NCBI GenBank assembly: GCA_030591305.1
Contig: JAUVBI010000053.1
Coordinates: forward strand, 1-15,050
Origin: Pseudomonadota bacterium
Lineage (GTDB): Bacteria > Pseudomonadota > Gammaproteobacteria > Pseudomonadales > Halieaceae
Length of the DNA stretch: 15,050 bases
Reading direction: 5' to 3'
Positions within the stretch are counted from its first letter, which is position 1, and every line of letters starts with the position of its first letter. This document shows positions 7,816 to 14,374 of the stretch, in pieces. The notes under the pieces were generated by a model. That model did no database searches. It worked only from the letters and a program-made list of their open reading frames with translations, and was not told the DNA's origin. Made by a program: the position numbers and the translations under genes.

Positions 7816-7840
7816 TGTGGGGGCGGCTGCGCCCTCCACA
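7816..7840 (+). terminator. Strong GC hairpin after the diiron gene (terminator-like or REP-like)
   Basis: TGTGG-GGGCG (7816-7825) pairs with CGCCC-T-CCACA (7830-7840) around a GCTG loop: ten base pairs with one bulged T. It begins 11 bases after the stop codon of the diiron gene. No U-tract follows, so it is either a poor intrinsic terminator, an mRNA-stabilising 3' hairpin, or a single copy of a REP-type palindrome. Confidence 0.4.
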
Positions 7841-7943
7841 TCTGTTCGCGGGCCAGTAAAATAGAGTCAGAGTGGCAGGGGCTGTGGTTGTACCGGGCTG
7901 CGTTCACCGTTAAGCTGGCGTTCCGCTAGACACGGAGTAGCCC

Positions 7944-8768
7944 ATGGATCCCCTGATCCTCGTAGAGTCACCCCACACCCGGATCTATACCTTTACCGCT
8001 ATTATCTTCGCCGTATTCATGGCTTGGGAGGCCCTAGCACCCCGACGCGCCCTGTCTCAGAATATGGTCTGGCGCTGGATGAATAACTTTACCTTGAGCG
8101 CGCTCACCTGGTATATCAGCGTGGTACTGGGTACCTGGTTTCTGCTTTGGCTTGCAGGCCAGGTCACGGCGTTAAATATCGGCCTGCTGCAACAGTCAGG
8201 GGCCAGTATGGTGACTATATTCTTTGTTTTTTTACTGCTTACCCAATTTGTCAGTTACTGGCTGCACCGCGCCTTCCATCATTATAGCTGGCTCTGGCCC
8301 ATACATGCTGTTCATCACAGTGATGTGGACGTGGATATTTCCACCAGTTATCGCCACCACCCGTTGGAGCCGTTAATCGGCCTGCCAATCGCCGGACCAG
8401 TGGTTTTAATACTGGGGGCACCTATGGAGGTGGTAGCCGCATATCGTTTGTTTGAGGTTGCCGCCACGGTGTTCAGTCACAGTAATATTCGTATTCCGCA
8501 GGGGCTGGAAAAGGTTTTGCGCTGGCTGATTCTGACGCCGGATTTCCACCGTTTGCACCACTGTTCACAGCCGCACTTCACCAACAGTAATTACGGCAGC
8601 CTGGTACCCTGGTTTGACTACCTGCTAGGCACGGCCAGACAGCGTCCGTACGCCGAGCAGGAAACCATGGAGTTGGGGCTAGAGTATCTGCGCAGTCCCA
8701 GGGATGGACGTGTTGACCAGTTGTTGTTGATCCCGGCGAGAGGTACATCAACAGTGACCGCCCCTTAG
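7944..8768 (+). CDS. Sterol desaturase / fatty acid hydroxylase family membrane protein
   Basis: The 274-residue protein has about four hydrophobic segments (roughly 13-33, 50-72, 88-107 and 145-175) and the histidine clusters of the membrane-bound diiron hydroxylase family: HRAFHH (108-113), HAVHH (121-125), RHHP (137-140) and HRLHH (202-206). These ligate two irons at the cytoplasmic face and support hydroxylation or desaturation of sterols, fatty acids, carotenoids or alkylglycerols. A GGAG ribosome-binding site lies about 7 bases before the ATG. The gene follows the soluble diiron gene by 139 bases on the same strand. A terminator-like hairpin lies between them, so co-transcription is uncertain. 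The actual substrate is not determinable here. Confidence 0.9.
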   Translation: MDPLILVESPHTRIYTFTAIIFAVFMAWEALAPRRALSQNMVWRWMNNFTLSALTWYISVVLGTWFLLWLAGQVTALNIGLLQQSGASMVTIFFVFLLLTQFVSYWLHRAFHHYSWLWPIHAVHHSDVDVDISTSYRHHPLEPLIGLPIAGPVVLILGAPMEVVAAYRLFEVAATVFSHSNIRIPQGLEKVLRWLILTPDFHRLHHCSQPHFTNSNYGSLVPWFDYLLGTARQRPYAEQETMELGLEYLRSPRDGRVDQLLLIPARGTSTVTAP

Positions 8769-8785
8769 GACGACCGTGTTGTGAA

Positions 8786-8799
8786 CTCCCGCCGGGGAG
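8786..8799. terminator. Hairpin between convergent genes
   Basis: In the 35-base gap between the hydroxylase stop (8768) and the stop of the minus-strand gene (8804), CTCCC and GGGAG form a 5-bp GC-rich stem on a GCCG loop. A further CCCTC-TT-GAGGG dyad follows at 8808-8819, inside the end of the minus-strand gene. Neither has a T-run on either strand. They are candidate bidirectional termination or 3'-end stabilising structures only. Confidence 0.3.
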
Positions 8800-8803
8800 G
8801 TAG

Positions 8804-9364
8804 TTATCCCTCTTGAGGGTTGGGGCAGCGGTTTAGCGTGACTTCTGTCTGAGGCTGTATCTCTGTGTTTGTGTCACCATTTGCTATCACCCACTCGTTC
8901 TCCGGGCACGGCAAGTCATAGCTGATGATGGTCAATACTTTTGATTCACAGAAGTTCGCCAGGGAGCCGCGGTTGCCCTGATCTACATCAGACATATCCA
9001 CGGTGGTGGTACCGTTGCTGCATATGTCGTTCTCAACGCCGATATAGATGACCGATGTGGCGATTACGCGTTCCACACCCAGGCCACCAATGGCCAGCCC
9101 GGCGCTCATTAATGCAAAAACCAGTGGCCGGTGCAATGTGTTGTGCTGCTTGAGTACCCGAACACCGATCACCAGTAGTAACAGGCCCAGGCCAATCAGC
9201 AGGCCACTGCTGAGCGCGGGGACGGGTACTACAGTTGCGGCGCCGGCTACCGGTGTACCAAAGGTGACCATCGCGCCAGCATTTGGGGTAGGAAAACCCG
9301 CATAGACCACTGACGACATCATCATAAAGAGTGTGGAAAAAAAGGTAGTGCTCAGGGTTTTCAT
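8804..9364 (-). CDS. Exported protein with mid-sequence IPTL/PEP-CTERM-like signal (midcut-by-XrtH type)
   Basis: The 186-residue product starts with a Sec signal peptide cleaved probably after VVYA (residue 22), then about 25 small and hydrophobic residues. VPALS followed by a transmembrane helix and a basic end (48-72, finishing GVRVLK) resembles the IPTL-type C-terminal sorting signals cut by exosortase H, but here the signal sits in the middle of the protein. A second hydrophobic segment (80-102) and a polar C-terminal domain with four cysteines (115, 139, 153, 180) follow, suggesting a periplasmic disulfide-bonded domain. This architecture agrees with my recollection of the 'midcut-by-XrtH' family; the assignment is by pattern only. 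GAGGA precedes the ATG. No exosortase gene is present in the window. If not midcut, it is a two-helix inner-membrane protein of unknown function. Confidence 0.6.
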   Translation of the reverse strand: MKTLSTTFFSTLFMMMSSVVYAGFPTPNAGAMVTFGTPVAGAATVVPVPALSSGLLIGLGLLLLVIGVRVLKQHNTLHRPLVFALMSAGLAIGGLGVERVIATSVIYIGVENDICSNGTTTVDMSDVDQGNRGSLANFCESKVLTIISYDLPCPENEWVIANGDTNTEIQPQTEVTLNRCPNPQEG

Positions 9365-9598
9365 TGTGTTTCCTCTTTGCAGAATATTATTACCGCTCTA
9401 CGTGGCTGGGCGCCATGCTACGGTTAAAATATGCATAATACAAGCCATGTCATGTTCACCTCACTATGGGGCCTGCCATGGAGCATTTGGCTAGCTGAAC
9501 CACCGCCCTATTAGTGTTTTAACCCAGGGGAAACCATTACTTCGGTGGCTGTCTGTGAAATAATTACCGCCCTTGAACCAAAAACCAAGACAGGGTAT

Positions 9599-10486
9599 AT
9601 GACGGCTTCACCCACAGCGCTACTTGTATCCTATTGTGCCGCAATCGCCTTCTTCTCGTTGATGGGAGGTCTGTTACCCAATTGGATACGAATGACCCAC
9701 ACCCGAACACAGGTGGTGATGAGTTTTGTGTCGGGATTGATGCTGGGGGTTGCGTTTTATCACCTGTTGCCACACAGCATAGCCTGGGTAGGTGGCCCGG
9801 CGGCGGCAGATGTGTCGGTCTGGTGGCTGATGATAGGCCTGATAGTGATGCTTCTTTTACTGCGTATGTTTCATTTTCACCAGCATGATTTCAGTGATGG
9901 GGAGCACAGCCATGAGTGCGATCAACAGCATCACAATGACAAGCCCGCCAGTCATCAACTTAGTTGGGTGGGCATTGCCCTGGGGCTGGGTTTACATACC
10001 ATTATCGATGGCGTGGCGCTGGGCGCAGTGATTTTGGGGGAGTCCGGTCAGGGGCAGGTGAGCGGCCTGCTGGGTGTGGGGGTCTTTCTGGCAATTTTGC
10101 TGCACAAGCCGCTGGACGCCATGTCGATTACCGCAGTGATGAGTGCCGGGGGCTGGAGTTCATCTTCCCGTATGACAGCCAATGTTCTTTTTGCACTGAT
10201 GTGTCCTCTGGGCGCCCTGCTGTTCTTTTTTGGCGTGGATTTTCTTGGTGATGGACGCGATTACGCCGTCGGCGTTGCCCTGGCCTTCTCCGCGGGGGCA
10301 TTTATCTGCATCGCCCTCAGTGATTTACTCCCCGAGGTACAGTTTCATTCTCACGACAGGATGAAGCTGACAGTGGCATTTTTGCTCGGTATCGTATTGG
10401 CTTACGCCATTGGCGGTATTGAGCCAGACAATGCCCACGTATCCACCGCTGTCATTACGGAGCACTCCCCATGGTCAAGCGTATAA
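9599..10486 (+). CDS. ZIP family metal transporter
   Basis: The 295-residue, roughly eight-helix membrane protein imports divalent metals, most likely zinc or iron. Landmarks counted from the chosen start are FYHLLPHS in helix 2 (53-60), a histidine-rich loop of about 28 residues with ten histidines between helices 3 and 4 (92-119), and the metal-site motif GLHTIIDGVALG in helix 4 (131-142). Helix 5 has LLHKPLDAMSI (His169, Asp173), and SDLLPEVQFHSHD lies at 241-253. Classical ZIPs have HExPHE in helix 5; HKPLD is a variant that could alter the binuclear site. The ATG at 9599 has AGGG nearby. A GTG at 9545 would add 18 non-hydrophobic residues with its ribosome-binding site about 15 bases away, so I rejected it. 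A weak TTGGCT/TATTAG pair (9487-9514, 16-base spacer) is the best promoter candidate. No Zur box was recognised. It overlaps the next gene by 16 bases. Confidence 0.9.
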   Translation: MTASPTALLVSYCAAIAFFSLMGGLLPNWIRMTHTRTQVVMSFVSGLMLGVAFYHLLPHSIAWVGGPAAADVSVWWLMIGLIVMLLLLRMFHFHQHDFSDGEHSHECDQQHHNDKPASHQLSWVGIALGLGLHTIIDGVALGAVILGESGQGQVSGLLGVGVFLAILLHKPLDAMSITAVMSAGGWSSSSRMTANVLFALMCPLGALLFFFGVDFLGDGRDYAVGVALAFSAGAFICIALSDLLPEVQFHSHDRMKLTVAFLLGIVLAYAIGGIEPDNAHVSTAVITEHSPWSSV

Positions 10487-10920
10487 TTTATCCGCCAATC
10501 TGGCTGGTCTTCGGGCTGGTCAGTATTTTTGGCCTGAACGAATTGCTGCCCGGATTTCGGTTTACCAGCGGCGGCTTCCAGGTGCTGGGTAGCGTCATTA
10601 TTTTTCTGGGTCTGGTGTTGTTACTGCTTGCCGGTGGACTGTTCAAGGAGGCGGGCACAGATCTCATTCCATTCAAGAATGTCAGTGCACTGGTTACCAC
10701 AGGGATTTACCGCCTGACCCGCAACCCTATGTACCTGGGTATGGCGGCTATCTTACTGGGCTGCGGTATAACGGTGGGGGCGGCCTGGGCGCTGTTAGTG
10801 ACGCCTGTTTTTATGGTGATTATCGAGCTGCGCTTTATCCGCCCGGAAGAAGACATGCTGCGCGAGATATTTCCGCAGGAATTTCCCGGATATTACACCC
10901 GGGTGCGGCGCTGGTTGTAA
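10471..10920 (+). CDS. Isoprenylcysteine carboxyl methyltransferase-like membrane methyltransferase
   Basis: The 149-residue protein has hydrophobic segments near 8-25, 38-56 and 88-118. It carries the ICMT/PEMT family core: TTGIYRLTRNPMYLG (76-90), followed by the C-terminal EED..LR..F...FP.YY.RVRRW pattern (126-148) that binds S-adenosylmethionine. Family members methylate prenylated cysteines, phospholipids or small molecules. Bacterial copies are mostly uncharacterised, so the substrate is unknown. Its ATG lies inside the end of the ZIP gene (16-base overlap), with GGAG about 8 bases upstream, so translation is probably coupled to the transporter. It ends 3 bases before the stop of the convergent rhodanese gene. 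Confidence 0.88.
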   Translation: MVKRIIYPPIWLVFGLVSIFGLNELLPGFRFTSGGFQVLGSVIIFLGLVLLLLAGGLFKEAGTDLIPFKNVSALVTTGIYRLTRNPMYLGMAAILLGCGITVGAAWALLVTPVFMVIIELRFIRPEEDMLREIFPQEFPGYYTRVRRWL

Positions 10921-10924
10921 GCGC
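10908..10924. terminator. Dyad spanning two convergent stop codons
   Basis: GCGCT (10908-10912) and AGCGC (10920-10924) form a GC-rich 5-bp stem with a 7-base loop. It covers the last codons and stop of the methyltransferase gene and the end of the rhodanese stop. It has the right place for a bidirectional terminator but lacks U-tracts, so support is weak. Confidence 0.25.
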
Positions 10925-11277
10925 TACCTGGGTTGGCTGGCTAGCGAGCGGGCATCTTCCAGGCCACCCACATTAGTCACATTGGTGTAATTTTGTGCCT
11001 CCAGAGCCAACTTCGCTTTACCGGCCCGGTTGCCGGAGCGGCAGTACAAGTAGATAGGTGTATCCTTTGACAGTGGCAGGGCTGCCACTCCCTCGACAAT
11101 GACGTCATAGGGAATCAGGGCGGCTTGCTCCAGATGCCCCTCGGCAAACTCCTCGGCAGTGCGCGTATCTATCCAAACCGCATCGGCCGGAGGCGTTTCA
11201 ATCTCTGCGCTGCAGCCAACACTGAAAATCAAGATCATTGCAGCCAGGACAATTCCAAAATGTTTAAAATAGGCCAT
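10924..11277 (-). CDS. Rhodanese-domain lipoprotein (PspE-like)
   Basis: The 117-residue single-domain rhodanese has an N-terminal membrane segment ending in SVGC (Cys22), which fits a lipobox loosely because the -3 residue is Ser rather than Leu. The mature domain shows VWIDTRTAEEFAEGHLEQAALIP (34-56, the CH2A-like region) and the active-site loop YCRSGNRAG (78-86) with catalytic Cys79. It ends at NVGGLEDA. Rhodaneses carry a persulfide on this cysteine and transfer sulfur to acceptors; PspE is the periplasmic model. The start follows the hemH stop by 11 bases. Its ribosome-binding site GAGGAG overlaps the hemH TGA, so the two are almost certainly co-translated. Confidence 0.9.
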   Translation of the reverse strand: MAYFKHFGIVLAAMILIFSVGCSAEIETPPADAVWIDTRTAEEFAEGHLEQAALIPYDVIVEGVAALPLSKDTPIYLYCRSGNRAGKAKLALEAQNYTNVTNVGGLEDARSLASQPR

Positions 11278-11288
11278 TTATTTTCTCC

Positions 11289-12323
11289 TCAGGGTGTATC
11301 GTTTGCGGTAATCCAGCCAGACAATTGTTCAGATATTACGGTGGCAAGAGCTGCAATGTGTTCGTCATTGCTATTCAGGCAGGGAATATATTCGTAGCGC
11401 TCACCTCCCGCCTGCAAAAAATAATCGCGGTTCTCCAGGGCAATTTCATCCAGTGTCTCCAGGCAGTCCACCGCAAACCCCGGGCAAATTATCTGTACAG
11501 ACGTAATACCTTGTCCGGGGAGTGACGTCAGGGTTTCATCCAGATAGGGGCGCAACCACTCCTCCCGGCCAAAGCGTGACTGGTAGGCCGTCATAAACTG
11601 TGACTCTTCCAGGCTAAGCGCCTGGGCGACCAGCCTGGTGGTTTCCTCGCACTCGCGTTGATAGGGGTCGCCGGCATCGACATAGCGCTTCGGTTCGCCA
11701 TGATAGGAGAAAATGAGTTTATCGGCCCTGCCAGAGTGTTGCCAGTGCCCCCTGATTTTATTGGCCAGGGCGAGAATAAATGCAGGGTGATTATAGTAGC
11801 TATTGAGAAATCTGAGTTCGGGCAGCGTACGGCGCCGGCTAAAGTCGGCTGCCAGTGCGTCAAAGGTCGAACCGGTGGTGGTACAGCTGTACTGTGGGTA
11901 CAGTGGCAGCACCAGAAGTTTTGTTACACCTTGTTGTAACTGGCGTTCCAGTACATCCTCGATGGCGGGTGAGCCATAGCGCATGGCAAAGTCGATAATC
12001 AGGTCTTTTCCAAAGCGCTGCTGCAGTTTCTCTGCCAGCCCATTGGCTAAATTCCGGGTGTGGACAAGTAGCGGCGAGCCGTCCGCTGTCCAGATCTTTC
12101 TATAGTTGGCGGCCGAGCGCTTGGGGCGAATAACCAGTATCACGCCGTGCAGGATGAGCCACCACAGCAGGCGGGGTAATTCCACGATTCGGGGGTCTGA
12201 TAAAAACTGTTTCAGGTAGCGGCGTAAGGCCCCTGTCTCGGGCGCGTCCGGTGTGCCCAAATTGGTGACCAATATGCCGATACGCGATGGAGGGCGCTGG
12301 GTGTTATTACCGTTGTACTTCAT
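11289..12323 (-). CDS. hemH: Ferrochelatase
   Basis: The 344-residue product inserts Fe2+ into protoporphyrin IX, the last step of protoheme synthesis. Signatures are GILVTNLGTPDAP (16-28), the FLSDPRIVELPR block (40-51), Y142PQYSCTTTGST and the catalytic FSYHGEPKRY with His208. CPGFAVDCLETLDEIALENR (280-299) follows with the second catalytic residue Glu289. The length agrees with proteobacterial HemH. The reading frame stays open upstream to 12506, but those residues have no family similarity and enter the UbiA gene. I therefore chose the ATG at 12321-12323 despite a weak ribosome-binding site. It lies 86 bases after the UbiA gene and directly before the rhodanese lipoprotein, likely in one transcript. 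Confidence 0.96.
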   Translation of the reverse strand: MKYNGNNTQRPPSRIGILVTNLGTPDAPETGALRRYLKQFLSDPRIVELPRLLWWLILHGVILVIRPKRSAANYRKIWTADGSPLLVHTRNLANGLAEKLQQRFGKDLIIDFAMRYGSPAIEDVLERQLQQGVTKLLVLPLYPQYSCTTTGSTFDALAADFSRRRTLPELRFLNSYYNHPAFILALANKIRGHWQHSGRADKLIFSYHGEPKRYVDAGDPYQRECEETTRLVAQALSLEESQFMTAYQSRFGREEWLRPYLDETLTSLPGQGITSVQIICPGFAVDCLETLDEIALENRDYFLQAGGERYEYIPCLNSNDEHIAALATVISEQLSGWITANDTP

Positions 12324-12409
12324 AGTGGCGCCAATATACGGAGATAGTGCCCAAATTCCAAGCATGGGGCAGGTGTTCCGCATTTTTTTAGATGGGCAAT
12401 TTCCGGCAC

Positions 12410-13402
12410 TTAATATAATAAGGTGTCGGCTATCACGCCGGTTAAAAATAGCCCGGTGAATGTGCGTGTATGGCTGAATGCGATAGCAGAGAACCATAGG
12501 GGCCATATATCAGCCGGGTATGTTGGGGGCTTATCCCGGGGTTTGGCTTGCAGAAAGAACTTCAGGGTTTTTGCCAGTTTTGCTGCGCCGACAAATACCA
12601 ACAGTAGCGGCCAGCCATAGCTACCGTTTATCACCAGAACGGCGCTGAGCAGGTACTGGCCAGCCAAAAGCCCAATGACGAGCTTGCGGGACAGGCTCTC
12701 CCCGAGAATGACCGGCATGCTATGCACCCCTTTTTCACGGTCTTCGGCGAGTTTGTCGATATGCTTGCCGAAGATCACGCTGGTGGGTCCCAGGGCAAAT
12801 ACCAGGCTGAGCCAGCACACGTCCCAGCTCCAGTGGCCCGCAACCACATAAAATGTGCCACCTACCATTAATGGCCCCCACACCAGCAGCACAGCTGGCT
12901 CGCCCATGCCGTAGTATTTTAATGGCCAGGTGTAAAGCAGCACGAAGAACATGCCGGCCAGCATAAGGTTCAGGGTTAGGCCGCTGCGCTCCCAGACCAG
13001 CCAGGCTCCCAGTAACAGGGCGATGCCCCCGGTGATGCCGAGATAGGTCCAGAACTGGCGAATTGTCATTAAGCCATCTTCCAGTACGTGGACACCGTAC
13101 TGATTGCGATAGTAGTTATTCTTGTCGATACCGCGCCGTGAATCTGTCAGATCATTGAGAAGGTTATTGGTGGCGTGTGCAAATAATAAGCCCAGTGTGG
13201 CAACCCACCAGGGCTGCCACGAAAACTGATCTGCCCGCCACGCCATCAAACCACCCAGCGCGGCAGCAGTGAATGTCATAAACAGCACTGATGCGCGTAT
13301 TGCAATCAGCCATTTTGCAATGGGATCAAGGGCCTGCCACTGGCTGGCATTGAGTCTGGGAATTTTGTAGAGGGCCTGGCCCCACATACGTATATCAATC
13401 AT
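12410..13402 (-). CDS. UbiA-family prenyltransferase (MenA-like)
   Basis: The 330-residue polytopic membrane protein has about eight hydrophobic segments. Two aspartate-rich motifs of the UbiA superfamily are visible: NDLTDSRRGID (83-93) and HIDKLAEDREKG (214-225). They bind the Mg2+-diphosphate of the prenyl donor. The first motif within NNLLND and the second with EDREKGVHSMPVILGE resemble MenA (DHNA polyprenyltransferase) more than UbiA or heme O synthase, but I would not name it. Prenyl transfer to an aromatic acceptor in the inner membrane is the expected reaction. The ATG at 13400-13402 lacks a clear ribosome-binding site, and an ATG at 13387 is an alternative. It heads the hemH-rhodanese group and is divergent from the dehydrogenase at 13523. 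Confidence 0.85.
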   Translation of the reverse strand: MIDIRMWGQALYKIPRLNASQWQALDPIAKWLIAIRASVLFMTFTAAALGGLMAWRADQFSWQPWWVATLGLLFAHATNNLLNDLTDSRRGIDKNNYYRNQYGVHVLEDGLMTIRQFWTYLGITGGIALLLGAWLVWERSGLTLNLMLAGMFFVLLYTWPLKYYGMGEPAVLLVWGPLMVGGTFYVVAGHWSWDVCWLSLVFALGPTSVIFGKHIDKLAEDREKGVHSMPVILGESLSRKLVIGLLAGQYLLSAVLVINGSYGWPLLLVFVGAAKLAKTLKFFLQAKPRDKPPTYPADIWPLWFSAIAFSHTRTFTGLFLTGVIADTLLY

Positions 13403-13522
13403 AAACGGCTAATTGCTCACGCCTCACTTGTGCGGGGCAGCATAACAGGCTTTATCCCGGGTGGAGTGGTAAGGTAATCTCTTTGTGCCCAAGTACAGTG
13501 GAAACAACAGCGGGAAAATGAC

Positions 13523-14323
13523 ATGTCGGTTCTTGAAAAGTTTGAATTGAACGGCAAGGTGGCGGTGATCACCGGTGCCGGAAAAGGAATTGGTGCAGAG
13601 ATAGCGCGGGTTTTTGCCGAGGCGGGAGCCGATATTGTGCTGGCGGCTCGAACCGAGAGTGATTTGCGCGCGGTGGCACGCGAAGTAACCGACAGGGGTA
13701 GCCGGGCGCTTGTCGTCCCCACCGATGTACTGGAGTTTGAGCAACTGCAAAATCTGGCCGACAGGGCGATGGCCGAGTTTGGCCGCATCGATATACTGGT
13801 AAACAATGTCGGGGGCTTTCCCCCCAGGCCCGTTGCCCAAACATCGGCCAAACAGTTCGAAGAGGCTTTCCGGTTCAACGTTAGCACCGCATTCGAGATG
13901 TCTCGCATCTGCGCGCCCCTAATGGTGGATTCGGCCGGAAGCGGGGTGATTTTAAATATTTCCTCGGTTGCCGGACAGCGCCCGGCTCCCTGCTTTTCGG
14001 CCTATGGTACGGCCAAAGCCGGCCTGACGTTTCTGACCCGGGAGCTGGCCCAGGAATACGCGCCCAAAGTGCGAGTGAATGCCATTGCCGTTGGCTCCAC
14101 CAAAACCGATGCGCTCAACACCGTGCTCACCGAAGAAATCGAACAGACTATGGTTGACCTGACCCCCATGGCGCGTTTGGGAGAAGTGGAAGATGTCGCC
14201 ATGGGCGCTTTGTATTTGTGTTCACCGGCGGCGAGTTACGTGACCGGAGATATTCTTGGTGTTAACGGCGGCCTGGAGCGCCTGAATATGCAAATGCCCC
14301 GGGCCTGGGGTGGGGTGGGGTGA
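13523..14323 (+). CDS. SDR-family dehydrogenase, 7-alpha-hydroxysteroid dehydrogenase-like
   Basis: The 266-residue classical short-chain dehydrogenase has TGAGKGIG (17-24, dinucleotide binding), NNVGG (94-98), Asn119, Ser147 in NISS, and Tyr161-xxx-Lys165. A canonical catalytic tetrad is thus present. The C-terminal half, TDALNTVLTEEIEQTM..TPMARLG followed by LCSPAASYVTGDILGVNGG, closely follows what I recall of the E. coli 7-alpha-hydroxysteroid dehydrogenase HdhA. Arg43 in LAART after the second strand suggests NADP(H) rather than NAD(H). The usual Pro-Gly after strand 6 is Val-Gly (190-191). The substrate is therefore a hydroxy/keto steroid or a similar alicyclic alcohol (inference). A CGGGA sequence precedes the ATG. 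The gene ends in three tandem TGGGG units, and a CoA-transferase gene follows 51 bases later. Confidence 0.92.
   Translation: MSVLEKFELNGKVAVITGAGKGIGAEIARVFAEAGADIVLAARTESDLRAVAREVTDRGSRALVVPTDVLEFEQLQNLADRAMAEFGRIDILVNNVGGFPPRPVAQTSAKQFEEAFRFNVSTAFEMSRICAPLMVDSAGSGVILNISSVAGQRPAPCFSAYGTAKAGLTFLTRELAQEYAPKVRVNAIAVGSTKTDALNTVLTEEIEQTMVDLTPMARLGEVEDVAMGALYLCSPAASYVTGDILGVNGGLERLNMQMPRAWGGVG
14301..14320 (+). other. G-quadruplex-type motif at the end of the dehydrogenase gene
   Basis: Four G-tracts of 3, 4, 4 and 4 guanines are separated by CCT, T and T on the coding strand. The last tract directly abuts the TGA stop. This satisfies the usual G3+N1-7 quadruplex pattern, with very short loops, and the last 15 bases are a perfect TGGGG triplet repeat. 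Confidence 0.5.
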
Positions 14324-14374
14324 GTTCTCCCTGAGCACCCGGATAGCTTTTCATCAATCCAGAGGACGACGACT

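Noticed and set aside
9545..9598. GTG start adding 18 residues to the ZIP transporter
   Set aside because: The nearest ribosome-binding sequence is about 15 bases away and the added residues are not membrane-like; the ATG at 9599 fits better.
12324..12506. In-frame 61-codon N-terminal extension of ferrochelatase
   Set aside because: It has no similarity to ferrochelatases and overlaps the end of the UbiA-family gene; the family-conserved sequence starts shortly after the ATG at 12323.
13417..13908. Two long minus-strand frames over the start of the dehydrogenase gene
   Set aside because: They cross the conserved TGAGKGIG and NNVGG coding region of the dehydrogenase and show no recognisable protein pattern.
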